Notes: generated by a model not told the origin, from the letters alone. A stretch of 64,000 nt of DNA from Hydnum rufescens UP504 (GCA_014904985.1 MU128928.1:334832-398831); one strand, 5' to 3'. Positions 1 to 12,179 are shown, counted from the first letter of the stretch. Translations and numbers: made by a program.

Positions 1-1426
1 AGCGTGGCGCTAGAAATGCTGTTGCGCGCCTGCGGCTTGCCAGAAAGAATGCCGGAAGACAATAAAGGTGCGACGGATTGTGGCGAATTTGGTGCAGTTG
101 GGAATGCGAAGTCAGGAATGAGAGTAGCGTGAACTGGCGTTACACCGCCCAATGGACCTGTAGCGCCACCCCAGAATCCACGACCAGAATGGGGTGATCC
201 AGGGGCAATATCCTTGCGAGTGTTAGGCTTATTGAGACGACGGCCGGTGGCGGTAGCGGAAAGGGTCGGAGGAATGGGGGAATTGGAGATGAGTTCACCA
301 TTGGAGTCAAGGGGTGCAGGAGGTGGGAGGGCGAGAGATTCGGGAGATGTACGGCCTTCAAGCATCGCACGCTTAAGGGCGTCCACTTCCTGGCGCAGTT
401 CGTCATTCTCCAGCTTCGAAGCGCCGAGTTCCTCGCGAATAGCCTCAATAAGGCGATCACGATCAGCAATATGTGACTCGAGTGTGGTAATATATTCTAT
501 AAAACATAGCTTATCATCAGCCTATGGGCGCCAGAATTTTACATTGATCCTACCCTTGCGGCGCACTCGGAAGTTACGGGCACTGATCTTGTTCCGCAGT
601 TGCCTCTTTTCCTTACTGGACAGCTTTTTGTATTCTTCGGGACTTGGCCTCCAGTCATCCGAATCGGGATCCTTGTCAATAGCCACTACCGCGGAGGTAA
701 CCCTTTTGCTCACGCCACCTGATTGGACGATATTCGAAGTAGATTTCCGGCCTTTGGCGGTAACCTTGCCTGCTGATGAGACTGCGGTGACCGAAGGGGA
801 CACGGAGGCCAAGTCGTCGTCGTCGTCCTCATCGTCGTCCTCACTGAGGGGCTGGTTGCTGGTCTGTCTAATGGCCTGCCTATTGGTCTCGGGCTGGCGA
901 GGAGCAGCGGAAGCCGGTGCGGGGACAGGGGGGCGAGGGAGACTATTAGGGGAGGTTGTAGCTACAAGTTGCGGATCTATGGCGAATGAGGGGTGGCCAA
1001 AGGAGGGAATGACCGCGCTGTACGGAGAAGCGGAGGATGACAGGGAAGTAGGAGAGTGACCGTCGGTGAGAGGGGGGCTGCTAGGTAAGCCAGACGAGTA
1101 GAGTGGAATATCATCGAGGTTGCCAAATAGATTGCTCATATGTGGGGTAGAATCTTGGGAGAGAAGAAGCGGTCAAAGTTCCAGAGGGGTTGTTGCTGCT
1201 GACTGTCGAGAGTCAGGTCTTCTGGTTTGCCTGTAAGGAAGGACTGGTAGAAAGCGTCGGAGAAGGCAGAATCTGTCGAAGGGGGCGTGGGAGGGAGTTG
1301 GACAGGAGACGACTCGCGGGACGACGAACTGCCACCAAAGGCAGAGAGGTCGATGATATCATCCATGGAAGGCGACCGCGGGGATGGGAGGAAGGAAGAC
1401 ATGGCTGGGGCGACTTTGCTCGACAT
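1..1426 (-). CDS. bZIP transcription factor, 3' end outside the window
   Basis: This gene encodes a sequence-specific nuclear DNA-binding factor of the bZIP family. The first part (1426 down to about 1155) is Ser/Pro-rich and acidic. The second part (to 554) ends in a basic region with the signature NKISARNFRVRRK. A 57 bp intron (497-553, GT-AG) follows. The reading then resumes with EYITTLESHIADRDRL and heptad leucines, which form the zipper, and a Pro-rich tail containing RGFWGG runs off the window at base 1. This order and the NKISARNFRVRRKEYI junction are typical of a conserved basidiomycete bZIP protein. The frame of the first part does not join the second; a one-base change near 1155-1160 (a CCC run) would join them. 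If that break is real, translation could instead start at 1139. The family call is strong; target genes are unknown. Confidence 0.85.
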
Positions 1427-1943
1427 GGTGGTTCCAGGTGGATCGTGGTAAGCACAACGGGAGTTGCCGGGGCGGCTTGGATCCCCGTTTTTTTTTTGAT
1501 GGCCTATTCCGGGTCACACAAAGGCAAGAAACACAGATTGGGGCAATGTGTTTCCAGTATTTTAGTATGATTTACTACTAGGAATCCTTGACTGCCGATA
1601 GGGCGAGAGGGGAGGACGGCGAGGCTGACGTGGCTGTTCCTCCATATCGGCACTTTGCAGCGGTAAAATTCCCACGGCAAACATTCCAGAATTTTCCCGC
1701 CTGAGGGAATCCATATAGTATTATTGTCCGGTGTGTTGATGTACATGGGGCCTTGAAAAACTAGAGAAATATATAACGAAAAAGAAGGGGGTGGTTTCGA
1801 TCACATCTCTACAAATGGCTGCCTGGCGGCAGGCAACACGCCCCATCCCAGTAGCTCGAATATCACAGGGATAAACTCGGAAGCTAGCCAACCAATTCCG
1901 GCGTATACGATGACTTTCGTGAGGACTAGATCACGCAGCCAAA
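1427..1943. other. Intergenic region between bZIP and lipid phosphatase genes
   Basis: No coding frame here looks real. It should hold the bZIP promoter (upstream of 1426 on the minus strand) and the 3' end of the phosphatase gene. A run of nine T lies at about 1489-1498. Confidence 0.6.
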
Positions 1944-3767
1944 TCAGCATACATATGCAGGAACTAACGACAGCATCAACTGACCATCCGCATCGTAATG
2001 CTTCACACTGTCGTCCTCTTCTTCCACCACCACCACTGTAGAAACGACGCTGCCGGTCTTTTCTCCAACAAATGATCCGTTCAGTTTTCCACCACGGACA
2101 GATGCCCCGTCCCCACGTGGAAGCCCTAGTGCATATCGGGGGAGGGCGGTAGAAGCACCTCCATCACTAGAATGCATCATGCCAGGAATGTCGATTACGG
2201 ATGGGATGCTGCGAAGCCCACCGTCACCCTCAGGAACTGATCCGTCATAGTCAGTGGCAGGAGTGTAGAATCGTCGATGTGGAAGGGTAAACAGTCGCGC
2301 CAATGTCCGGAATAAGGGTGGAAGAGTGGCATGCAGGACGTACTTGGCCAACAATCGCCACCCGAAGATGATCGCAACACCTGTCCGACATGCTTCATTA
2401 AGATAGCTTATATTAAGGTGCTGGGAAACTACTTACCGACGACCATCTTCGCCGCCGCGAACGTGAGCCACAAAGACCAATCTGCCATGTTACGCCCCTC
2501 CCAGCCGGGCGTGCGACTTTTGAAAAACCCAGTATCCTTATCTAGGCCCCAGTTATAGCCATGCCATTTTCCAAGTCCACATCCCATTACGACGGCAATG
2601 AAGGCAATGGCGTCTTCGAAACACGGACAATCATCCACTGGCTCGGCATGCTGATTAACCAGAATGAGGCCCAGCGGAATGACCACCAGCGGGACTGGGA
2701 AGTTTTTGTCAGTGGCTGGTGCCTCAGCAGAAAATGTAACGCACCAGTCCATCCAGGCATGGCCAACCATTTTTCGAACAGATCGCCGAATGCCCATTGG
2801 GCTGCTGCAATAGCAGAGCCAAGCACCACGCCCACGAAGCAGTCCGTAAAACTGTGCATCGCACAGTACAATCTATTCGCGCGAATTTCATCAATCGAGA
2901 CCAGAAATCAATATCGAAGGGACACGGACCGCCCGAACACGATGCTAAACGTATATAGAGTCAAGAGAATTGATGACACATAGAAGACAGCAGGTGAAAG
3001 CGACGAAGGAGATACATCGTCAGGTCCTGGACGCAATCGATGTACGATTGAGTAGATGTACAGCGCCATCGACACACTGTTAGTAGAATGAGTAGACGGG
3101 AATCCATATTCAAGGTGATGGCTCCCCATGGCTGCGGACAAGGGTGGATCCATAGTTGAATCTAGGAAGCATATGAAAGGAACTACTCACTTAATCGCGT
3201 GACGGGAGGAGCAAAAGGACGAGGAGAACATATGAGATCCTTGACAAGGGAAGAAAAGTATACCCCAAAAGCAAGAACATGGACGATCCTAGCCATGAAG
3301 CAGGGTTAAAGATGGTGGATCCGGAGATCGCTAATACATACCCTCTTCCCGTTTCAGGGTATCCAAAGAAAAATACAGCAGGAAGAAGTGTCATGAAGAA
3401 CGTATGCGTTCCGAGAGTTGAAGTATACACGAAGTACGTATCCAGCCATGGAGTTCGAATTCTTTTCTAACAAAGGCATAACGTTGGGGAAATGCACAAA
3501 GTGGGGATATATTCAGATCAACCACCAACCTGCATTTCAGCGAGCCAGCGACTTTCCGTCTTGAGATTCCGCCCGAGAAATCGTCTGATGCCAGCTCTCC
3601 ACCATTCCATAGATGCATCGTAAACATGATCAGGCTGGGTCCCTGGGTCCAGTCTATGCGGAAGTCTGGGGGAGTCTTCTTCTGATAACGCAGCTCTCTT
3701 GGATTCTCTCTCTCTGGAGGAAGGGATTTGGACGTGACCGTTCTGGGCATTTGCAGTATGTTGGCAT
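1944..3767 (-). CDS. Long-chain-base (sphingosine) 1-phosphate phosphatase, LCB3/YSR type
   Basis: The product dephosphorylates long-chain base 1-phosphates at the ER, so it acts in sphingolipid turnover. Spliced exons give the PAP2 phosphatase signature in order: KDLICSPRP (C1), GFPSTHSTNSVS (C2) and CAMHSFTDCFVGVVLGS (C3), among several hydrophobic segments. VYTSTLGTHTFF lies before C1 and VDDCPCFEDAIAF after C3, as in the LCB3 branch of the family. Introns are short; good junctions are EMQ/KRIRTPW and VVG/VAIIFGW. The hydrophilic C-terminus ends at 1944. The ATG at 3767 is the first in frame with the conserved N-terminal exon, but a start further upstream is possible. Near 2780 the frame changes between GDLFEKW and the next membrane segment; no normal intron fits, so a one-base error or mutation is likely. 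Confidence 0.85.
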
Positions 3768-5818
3768 ACGGCCAGAGGTTGGGAGAGTTGGACGTCAGAG
3801 TCATGGTCGTAAGAGAAGAGGAAGGAAGGATAACAAGGCCGTGCACAGTCCCCGACACGCCCCTGTGGATGGTCGAAACCTCAAGAAACACAAAGAGTGA
3901 TCCTGCGTGTTGCCACTCTCGGAGAAGATTCTTAGTAAAGCCGGAATTGCATCATATTATATAATCTCAAATAATGTTAAGCCGCCTTTTTCACTGGGCT
4001 AACCTAACATGCAATAGTCCGCGCTGAAAACAACCCTCCTTCGCTCACTCTGAGCCCAGAATGATTACTTGGTGCGTTACCTGGATATTTGATTCGAACT
4101 GTCAGCGACGGATCCAAAAGGTGTCACCGCGCAGCGACACCCGAGTTGACCCTATGCATGATATGAACTCAATGGGACTGCTGGAGCATGCTCGTCCTCA
4201 ACTCTTTCTTTAGAGGTTATACATGTATGAGGTAAGATCCTGGTCAGACCAGCCCCGCCGCGCCCCGATCAGATCTGGGCCGGCCTCGTTCAATTTTCGC
4301 GGTCATGGGGGACCCCTGACACCTACTGTAGGTGGTGCTCCCACTAGGCAGATTTTGGATTTTGGACTGTCCTGTAGATGTCTGGAACATCTCTAAGTCC
4401 AGCAAAGGGATTTTTTTCTGACGTGACACCAATTCAAGTTAGCAAAGAAAAAGGGGGCCTGAGGACGTTGTGACACTCGCAATGCAATGCCCGTTCCACC
4501 TGATATATAGCAGAAAGTTCCCTTTTTTTTAAGGCACTCCACCGGCCCTTCAGGCCTATGACATCCTACGGAAGAGAGCAACCCCCTCAGATGTGACAGG
4601 ATTGCTATTGGCTCTAGCAACTTTTTTGTAGTTGTGACATGACACTTTGTTAGAGTGGAAGGATTCAACCAGGATGACCCCGACGGCACAGAGCCACAGA
4701 ACGGTGCACTGGGAATTGTCTGTGAACTATTAAGGACCTGGGTATTGCAAGGGGACCCGGAAAGGGGATCCTACCCACGCGGGTTGAAAACCCACCATCA
4801 CTCACGGGGATGAAACCCGCAGGATATGTCGTGTGTGCAATACCTGTGGCAGGGAACCCATGGGATTATATATTAACTGGTAGCCACAAGAAATTACAAA
4901 AAAATTATGAAGTTCTTGATACAATGGCTAATTTAACCTATGTGAGTATGGTGTTCCTGATGGGGTGGGAGAGGGCAGGGCACATAAGTCCACCTCCCCC
5001 GCGGGGATTTTCCCTGTATGATGAAAACCCCTCGTCGTCTGTCGGAAAGTCAGTCGGCTTGTGCCGGAACCTGTTACTGTTTTGAGACACGGCATCTCGG
5101 CAAGACGCGTTCTATTACCATATTGGGTTTGGCCTGCAGTCCAGAGGCGCCTCCCGACGAGAGACTTTTCGAGTCCAGTTCATGATCTCGTATGACGCCT
5201 GAACAATGTTTCCTATAGCTGTCAGCCTCGATTCTCCCGGACGAAGCCGAGATCCTACTCAGATATTTTTGTTTTTGACCTGGAACATTGGGCACGACTA
5301 TAGTCCGGTGAGAAAAACTCGCTTAATCGATTCTACTACTACTCTTGGAGCTAGGTGCTCGTGCGTCGCATCGAGTTCGGAACAAGCATAGGAGAGAGAT
5401 GTCAGCCGTGGTAGAAGACTTGGACAAAACATAGGAATATAGTAAGATTTCGAACTGGAATATCGACACGTGCAGTTCATGTAGAACACCTAGACTGATG
5501 AAAGAAGGTAATGGCAGCATGGTCCGACTGTGGAGGACCGAACAATTATTGTCCCAGCGGGGGGGATATGCATTGATACCCCTTAAGGTAGACCCAAGCA
5601 ATATCAAGGTGAAGAACCTTCCCATTCTGCAGTGGAAAATTTAATTTAAGAGATCTTATTCCAGAGTGCCGTCTACTGCATAGTCATATTATGTGGAAAA
5701 TGATGCTAATAACCGTGAGCTCGGCAGAACTTCTGACGTTTGACTACACAAGGTATTCTCAACAGTGATATTTAGGTGGTGAGAAGTGTCATGATTCTCC
5801 TCCCCCTCACTAGCTGCC
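3768..5818. other. Intergenic region, no recognised gene
   Basis: Roughly 2 kb with stop codons in all frames and no protein family I recognise. It should contain the phosphatase promoter at its left end and the aldehyde dehydrogenase promoter at its right end. No terminal repeats or tRNA-like folds were noticed. Confidence 0.5.
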
Positions 5819-7760
5819 ATGCCTGTGGACGTCCTCAACACCTCTGGTCCTGTTCCGAGTTTCATTAATAATGCACCCTTCATCACTCGTTCGACCTTCA
5901 CAGTCTTGAACCCGAACGATGAGGAAAGAAAGCCCTTGCACGATGCTTACGGCGTCGATCCCGATGAAGCAATCAGGGCTGTTGAAGCAGCCCACGCCGC
6001 GCTTCCAGGTTGGTCTTCGCACCTCATCTCGTCTCTGACTTGCTTCAACGATTCGACGCGATAGGATGGCGTGAGACACCCATCAAGGCGCGGAGAGAAA
6101 TCTTCTTCAAAGTGGTTCGGGCGATCAAGGAGCGCAGATCTGAAATTGTTGCGTGGATAATCAAGGAAACCACCTCCACGGTACCCATGGCCGAGTTTGA
6201 CGTACAATTGGCCCTGGAGAAGTACGTGTTATTCCCTTGTTGAACCCGGGTGAATAAATGGTTTGATGATATGGATAGTATTGAGGAGTTGGGTGCAGTG
6301 ATCAGCACTGCACTGAAGAGTGAGATTGACCCTCCTGGGGAGCCCGGACGCGTGACCTACATCACTCGTGAACCATTCGGGGTCGTCTTCAGCATCAAGC
6401 CCCTGGAATGCCCCTTTCATTCTCGCTCTCCGTGCTGTCGCGTCCCCCATCGTCGCCGGAAACACAGTCGTACTTAAAACCTCTGAAATGTCGCCTCTTT
6501 CGAATATGATCATTGCTCAGTTGTTTTTGGAGGCTGGTTTGCCCCCAGGCGTGCTTAATGTCATTCATACCAGTGCGGAGAATGCTCCCAAGGTGAGTAA
6601 ACATGAATGCCTCTTCATATGTGTATTTACGATTCTCGTTGATAGGTTACTGAAACGGTAATCGCTCACCCCGCCGTCCGGTGCGTCATCCCAGCACATA
6701 CATGGTCGAAATCTCTGCTTACCCTGTATCCTTTCGTTATAATTAGCAAGGTCAACTTCACAGGCTCTACGAGAGTTGGCTCTATCATTGGGACGCTATG
6801 CGGAAAGTATATCAAGCCAGTGACCATGGAACTAGGTGGTGCCGCCGCATTAATCGTCCTCGAGGATGCGGACCTCGAACATGCTGTCAAGAGTACACTT
6901 CTCGGGAAATTCTTCCATTCGGGACAGATCTGCATGTCCACGAATAATATCTTAGGTAATTTCCCCCCCTCCCAACTCCACTACCTCCCGTCTTGACTTG
7001 AATTTGGGGCAGTGCACGAATCTGTGGCGGATGAATATATCACTATCTTGACTCGCGAAACTTCCCAGCTTCAAGCATCTCACCAGCCGAATTCAGACAA
7101 ACGCATTCGGGGACTCTTTACCCCTGCCTCCGCGAAACGTGTGAACGGATTGGTGAGGGATGCGCTGTCCAAGGGCGCTAAGATTGTAGTGGGTGACGAA
7201 AACCCTAGCCGGAAAACAGGTACCTGGCAATCTGGTCCAGCCTGTTATCCTCGATAATGTGACTCAAGAGATGGGTGGGTACATGCGTTTTGTTCACGTA
7301 ACATGACTTGTCCTGACCTCCCGGCTATCCTGATCACTCCTGACGACGATTGTTTCTCCATCTCGATCTAGATATCTCTCGACATGAAATTTTTGGGCCT
7401 GCACTAGCCATCACGCGCATCAAGACGGAGGACGAAGCGATCGCTTTCGTGAACAGAAGTGGATACGGCCTATCGGGTGCGATACATTCCCGTGATATTG
7501 GAAGAGCACTGAGGATTGCGAGGAGGATCGAGGCTTCATTGGTCCACATCAATTCCTTCACAGTCCAGGATCACGCAGTGAGTATTTTTCTCCTTTCGGC
7601 TTGGTACTTATTGAAACAAGATCTGGTTGGCTTTTGAAAGACGATACCTCATGGGGGCATGAAAAACAGTGGATTCGGAAGGTTCAATGGATTTGAGGGA
7701 GTTCGGGAGTTTACTCAAATCAAGGTGCGTTCTGACCCAGTTTCAGAATGGGCCACCTAG
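5819..7760 (+). CDS. NAD(P)-dependent aldehyde dehydrogenase (salicylaldehyde/vanillin dehydrogenase-like)
   Basis: The product oxidises an aldehyde to its acid. Exons give the family landmarks in order: SPWNAPFILALRA (the Asn loop), VVLKTSEMSP, VNFTGSTRVG (Rossmann turn), TMELGG (general-base Glu), GQICMSTN (catalytic Cys), EIFGPAL and NSGFGRFNGFEG. MPVDVLNTSG at 5819 is a sensible start. Introns at 6009-6064 and 6222-6278 are clear, with others near 6594, 6698, 6955 and 7274. The frame breaks by one base at about 6390-6400, just before the SPWNAPF motif, and again at about 7215-7230. The stop lies 25 bp from the start of the 3.5 kb duplicated unit. Substrate cannot be read from the sequence; an aromatic aldehyde is a guess from the similarity. 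It is either a decaying gene or one hit by assembly indels. Confidence 0.85.
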
Positions 7761-7878
7761 TGATGTTACCCCTTGGTCCGAATAATTCGCGGCGAAATAG
7801 GTTATCTCTGTCACTGATATTGGCCCCATCCCCAGGCTGGGGTTGTGAGCGCTGGATTAATAAGGATGTGCTAGTAGA

Positions 7879-8108
7879 TAGTGTTGCCGCGACTGACTCA
7901 ACTGAATTGAGTCAAGTCAAGTCAAGTCCTGAGTCCTTTTCCTCCCCGCTAACTACGACACATTGGGCTTTTTTTTGCCGGAGGATGAAAGAGAAGAGAT
8001 CCAAATGATAGAAGTCGATAAGTCTGAGGCAAATAGTGATGTGATGACAGCACCGTGAGGCTTTCTTTTTAAAAGTTCCGAAAAGGACTCGAGTCTTCGG
8101 CAACACTA
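7879..8108. mobile_element. hAT-like MITE, copy in unit A
   Basis: A 230 bp non-coding element has inverted ends TAGTGTTGCC (7879-7888) and GGCAACACTA (8099-8108). The complementarity extends outward to TAGATAGTGTTGCCG. The interior contains AAGTC-type short repeats. The ends match the 119 bp element at 15558-15676, which has an 8 bp target duplication. No clean target duplication is visible here. Confidence 0.65.
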
Positions 8109-8574
8109 TCTAAGTAGTAGATGACGCGTCTTCAGAGAATGTTTCCATGTCTGTCATTCCAGTCAACTATGAATAGCCGCTGATCTCCTGGGCTAGCGAG
8201 TTTGTATCCGTTTGCTCATCGGCAAAACACTTGTCTCTACTGGTGTGATTGTGTGAGAGATTGCGAAGCAATTGCTTCGCCGATCTCGGTGCGTGAGGGC
8301 GGCAGATATGACTGTGCACCCCAAACAGCCGGTGCGAAAACCATAGTCATATCTGACAAGATCATGCACTATCACCCCAACCAGCGCCGGCTGACTACTC
8401 CTGGTTTGTTGGCCCTATGTGTACTTGTACTGTACTGTGCCCAAACCATACTGTGTTAGAGACAGAAATTCCTCTCATAGCAATGAGGTCTGAGGTTCCT
8501 TGCCCCTGTCTGATCAACAGAGAGACTGCTGTGATTTGTCCCCCCGAGGTTAAGATGTCCTCAATCTCACTGCA

Positions 8575-9180
8575 TCTGACTCAGGGCCCCAGGTTAGTTT
8601 CGGGCATAAGGACGATACAGTCCGTGCGGCTCTATTGGATAGTACATCCCAGGGCGGTTCCCAAGCAAGGCACGGTTCATGCACACAGCATTGAACTCTG
8701 CCAGATCAAGCCCTCTTAGGGAGCGATCTGGCTGGTCGCCCGAGATCCTATTTGCTCACTAAGTCCACATCGCACGAAACTGCACTCTTTGAGCTACAGC
8801 TCCACTAGCAGCTGTACTCGCATCTTCACTCATCGAGCTGTTGGATGGTACACTGCGAGATGGTTCCCTAAACAGGAAGTGGTTCATGCGTACGACATTG
8901 AACCCCACCCGAGAGTCCCCTTTGGGAGTGATCCGGCCCGGGGCCCAAGATCTTGTTCACTAGCTACGGTGTGTCATTCCTGAGTGACGGGAAACTGCAC
9001 TCTTCGAGCTACAGCCCCACTAGCAGCTGTACTCACATCCTCACTCCTAGAGCTGTTGGACGGTACACTGCAGGACGGTTCCCTAAACAGGGAGTGATTC
9101 ATGCATGCAGCACTGAGTCCCGCCCGAACGAGTCCCTTTGGGAGTGATCCGGCCAGTGGCCGAGATCTCGTTCGCTCGCT
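8575..9180. repeat. Three degenerate tandem repeats of about 210 bp (unit A)
   Basis: Three related blocks share the anchors 'cggttccc.aa.ca' followed by 'ttcatgc', 'gggagtgatc' and 'ctagcagctgtactc', spaced about 205-215 bp apart (anchors near 8652, 8860 and 9075). Stop codons interrupt all frames, so the blocks are probably not coding. The same array is present in unit B. Confidence 0.7.
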
Positions 9181-10012
9181 ATGTTCGCATCACCCTGGGT
9201 AATGGGAAACATATAATCCCCTCCCGCAAGTGCGATCATCGAGTTTATATGTAGAACTACCCCCATGGGGCGATGTTGCACTGATGGCACCAACATCACG
9301 TTCTCATAATGATATATTGGAGGAAAAAAGGTAACACGGCTTAACTCACAATTCGGAGAGGTCCTCTACTGTATGGGATAATAAGAACATGCCCTGTACC
9401 ACAGCAGCAAGGGTTGCCAGAATCCGGAAGACATGACTGTAGAATCAGTAGTTCTAATCCGCACATCATGACATGGCAACACCACACAGTGCCCTAAGCT
9501 CAAGCTGGCCAGAGGCAGTCTCCATCAGAATTCTTGTGTTGCCTAGTCATTCCATAAGGTTGAAAGAAGCTGCCTAGAGTCCCCCTCCCAGCAGCGCGAA
9601 TGTCCCGGCCGACCAGACGCGCGCCATGACGGCCGGAAGCAATCCGGTTCTTGCCGACTCGGCTACTCCTACATTCGCTAGCCCTCCTCTGCGTCGTCGT
9701 GCTTTGGACTAAGAGGATTGTAACAACTCGATACATGGCGGCAGTTGATTTAGCCATATCAGTATTGTCACTGCGTGGCACCTGCCTATGGCGAGGAGCT
9801 TCAGTCCGGTGTATATACATGAGGCGATGATATGGGGAGTCCGCCGTGGACTGCCTGGCCGACAAGTCCCATAACACTTCTGCCCATCTGGCCAGTGAAT
9901 TCCTTGAATTATCTCCCTCATTTCAGGCTATCAATAAAATACTTGCTGCAAAGTCGTTATTCCTCAGACGCAGTAAATTGGAATGGCTTTTGCCACTGGT
10001 GCATGTGAATCT
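9181..10012. other. Rest of unit A downstream of PdxT
   Basis: Several short open frames exist (for example 9709-9921 minus) but none keeps its frame in the second copy, and no family is recognised. I see no supported gene. Confidence 0.5.
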
Positions 10013-10938
10013 CTAATTTGGTCCGCTGGAGGGCCCAGCACACATTCATTGATGAAATATTCATGAAATCGGTCGTCTTTGGTCAATTCCGGATGGAACG
10101 TTGTCAAGAGATGACGACCTTGCCGCAACGCCACAATCGTCCTCGAGTCTGAAGAATGAGCTTCGAGCTGTGGATCCTGACGTTCAAAAGTTTCCTGGGA
10201 TGTGATAGCTGGGAGAAGAGATGATGGCAGGCGCGCGAGGACTTTAATTGGGGACGGGTACCCTCATTCAGAGCTGTAAGCGCCAAAATAACCTTCAAAT
10301 TTTGAAAGCAAGAGATCAGAGTTCGAACCGGGCCCGTAAAGAAGTACGTACCGGAGCCCGAATGAATACGCCAACGAACGGTTGATTGGGGTCCCACAAG
10401 CCCGCAACGGTGAGTTCAGCCTCAAAAGACTCCAACTGTCCATCCTGATGGTCGGCGATTTGTGAGAGACTAGATGCAATGCACTCACCTGTGATCCCCA
10501 TCCATTCCGTTCGACGCGAACATCGATTCCGCCGATTACCTCCTGCCCATTTTTTTTGGCTCCAACAATGCCACCACTGGCAAGCAATATTGCACCGGCA
10601 CAGATTCCCCAGACTGGTTTTGAACACGCAAATTCGCGCAATGGTGCGAGTAATCCTGTCAATCGAGCGAGAAGGGCCATGGTCGTGGACTCGCCACCGG
10701 GTATGATCAATGCGTCGCATTCAGCAAGTTCATCTTGTGTACGAACGAGGAGCGTCCGAACGGCGGTTGGCAAACGAGTCTGGCCGTCTGCGGAGCGAGG
10801 ATTTACCTCGCGATACGGGAGAGAATGGCCTGGTGCTCAACAAAAGCACCTTGAAGAGCTAATATCCCCCCGTATTAAGGACTGAGCACGTAGCACTCGT
10901 GCCGTTCTTCTCACCTAGGATGCAATCGTAACCACCAT
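10013..10938 (-). CDS. PdxT/SNO glutaminase subunit of pyridoxal 5'-phosphate synthase, copy A (frame broken)
   Basis: In this family the protein hydrolyses glutamine and passes ammonia to the PdxS/SNZ synthase, which makes vitamin B6. Visible motifs in order are LALQGAFVEHQ (N-terminus), PGGEST, GICAGAILLAS with the nucleophile Cys, FEAELTVAGLWDPNQPF and the HPEL region with the catalytic His-Glu pair. The ATG is at 10938, and three introns are needed: after the first 8 or so codons, after WGSQ, and after FIRAP. Relative to copy B, one G is missing near 10925 and another in the GAGGGTAAA stretch near 10800, and there are further indels near 10090 and 10145. As read, it cannot encode the whole protein. 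No PdxS/SNZ gene is seen in the window, which is usual where the partner is unlinked. Confidence 0.85.
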
Positions 10939-11321
10939 TTTGGCGACGATATTCGGCAAATGCCGCCTTTCCCCTTTCACCTCCTACCTCGTTTACAATC
11001 GCTGTAGTCTCTGGGTTGAAATTGCGGAAATCAATCTGATAATGTGAGCTGACCCGATCTCAGAGTCAACCCCAAACTCCTTGATGCTTAAGAACTTGAT
11101 CCTTATAAGATCCAGGCCAAAGCTCAGAGCTTAACATCTCCAAATATCGGCCAGAGGGGATCCACCAACATACATGTTGTCAGTTCTCAAAATATCATAA
11201 AATGGAACTACCACTGATACAGCGTGCTGATGAATGGCCTGAATGTAGGCTGGACTAGAAAGAACACTACAATCGCGCACCTCAGTCACAAATTAATTGA
11301 GTGTAATGAAAGGCAATGGAA
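10939..11321. promoter_or_regulatory. Upstream region of PdxT copy A
   Basis: Non-coding sequence between the PdxT start and the end of unit A, repeated in front of copy B. It must hold the PdxT promoter, but I can name no specific site. Confidence 0.4.
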
Positions 11322-11388
11322 GCGTCTTCAGAGAATGTTTCCATGTTTGTCATTCCAGTCAACTATGAATTAGCCGCTGATCTCCTGG
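11322..11388. repeat. 67 bp direct repeat at the duplication junction
   Basis: This stretch between units A and B, starting 'gcgtcttcagagaatg' and ending 'gatctcctgg', recurs at 8126-8191 and 11731-11796 just inside each unit after the MITE. In unit B the MITE-bearing segment 11389-11730 is therefore flanked by two copies. Confidence 0.8.
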
Positions 11389-11482
11389 ATTCGCGGCGAA
11401 ATAGGTTATCTCTGTCACTGATATTGGCCCCATCCCCAGGCTGGGGTTGTGAGCGCTGGATTAATAAGGATGTGCTAGTAGA

Positions 11483-11713
11483 TAGTGTTGCCGCGACTGA
11501 CTCAACTGAATTGAGTCAAGTCAAGTCAAGTCCTGAGTCCTTTTCCTCCCCGCTAACTACGACACATTGGGGCTTTTTTTTGCCGGAGGATGAAAGAGAA
11601 GAGATCCAAATGATAGAAGTCGATAAGTCTGAGGCAAATAGTGATGTGATGACAGCACCGTGAGGCTTTCTTTTTAAAAGTTCCGAAAAGGACTCGAGTC
11701 TTCGGCAACACTA
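11483..11713. mobile_element. hAT-like MITE, copy in unit B
   Basis: Same element as 7879-8108, with TAGTGTTGCC at 11483-11492 and GGCAACACTA at 11704-11713. It was copied along with the unit, so it does not represent an independent insertion. Confidence 0.65.
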
Positions 11714-12179
11714 TCTAAGTAGTAGATGACGCGTCTTCAGAGAATGTTTCCATGTCTGTCATTCCAGTCAACTATGAATAGCCGCTGATCTCCTGGGCTA
11801 GCGAGTTTGTATCCGTTTGCTCATCGGCAAAACACTTGTCTCTACTGGTGTGATTGTGTGAGAGATTGCGAAGCAATTGCTTCGCCGATCTCGGTGCGTG
11901 AGGGCGGCAGATATGACTGTGCACCCCAAACAGCCGGTGCGAAAACCATAGTCATATCTGACAAGATCATGCACTATCACCCCAACCAGCGCCGGCTGAC
12001 TACTCCTGGTTTGTTGGCCCTATGTGTACTTGTACTGTACTGTGCCCAAACCATACTGTGTTAGAGACAGAAATTCCTCTCATAGCAATGAGGTCTGAGG
12101 TTCCTTGCCCCTGTCTGATCAACAGAGAGACTGCTGTGATTTGTCCCCCCCGAGGTTAAGATGTCCTCAATCTCACTGC

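Larger units (their letters stand above)
7785..11320. repeat. 3.5 kb tandem duplication, unit A
   Basis: Bases 7785-11320 recur almost unchanged at 11389-14945 in the same orientation, from 'attcgcggcgaaatag' to 'gtaatgaaaggcaatgga'. The unit holds, left to right, a hAT-like MITE, about 210 bp internal repeats, about 800 bp without a convincing gene, and a PdxT gene on the minus strand with its upstream region. Differences between units are mostly one-base indels in homopolymers, with few substitutions. This means a very recent duplication or two haplotypes placed in series by the assembler. Confidence 0.92.

Noticed and set aside
214..1059. Long plus-strand open frame opposite the bZIP gene.
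   Set aside because: It is the mirror of Ser/Pro-rich bZIP coding sequence and crosses the bZIP intron; no independent support.
7739..7760. Three possible 22-nt introns (near 2770, 7739 and 41375), two beginning gtgcgtt and two containing a CTGAC branch-like motif, suggesting ultra-short introns.
   Set aside because: The one near 41375 is better explained as the end of a normal 51-nt intron. In the aldehyde dehydrogenase the sequence reads through to a stop without splicing. The one near 2780 is as well explained by a one-base indel.
10316..10332. 'gagttcgaacc' as the T-loop of a tRNA gene.
   Set aside because: It lies in the third intron of PdxT, is repeated in copy B, and no anticodon or acceptor stem can be folded around it.
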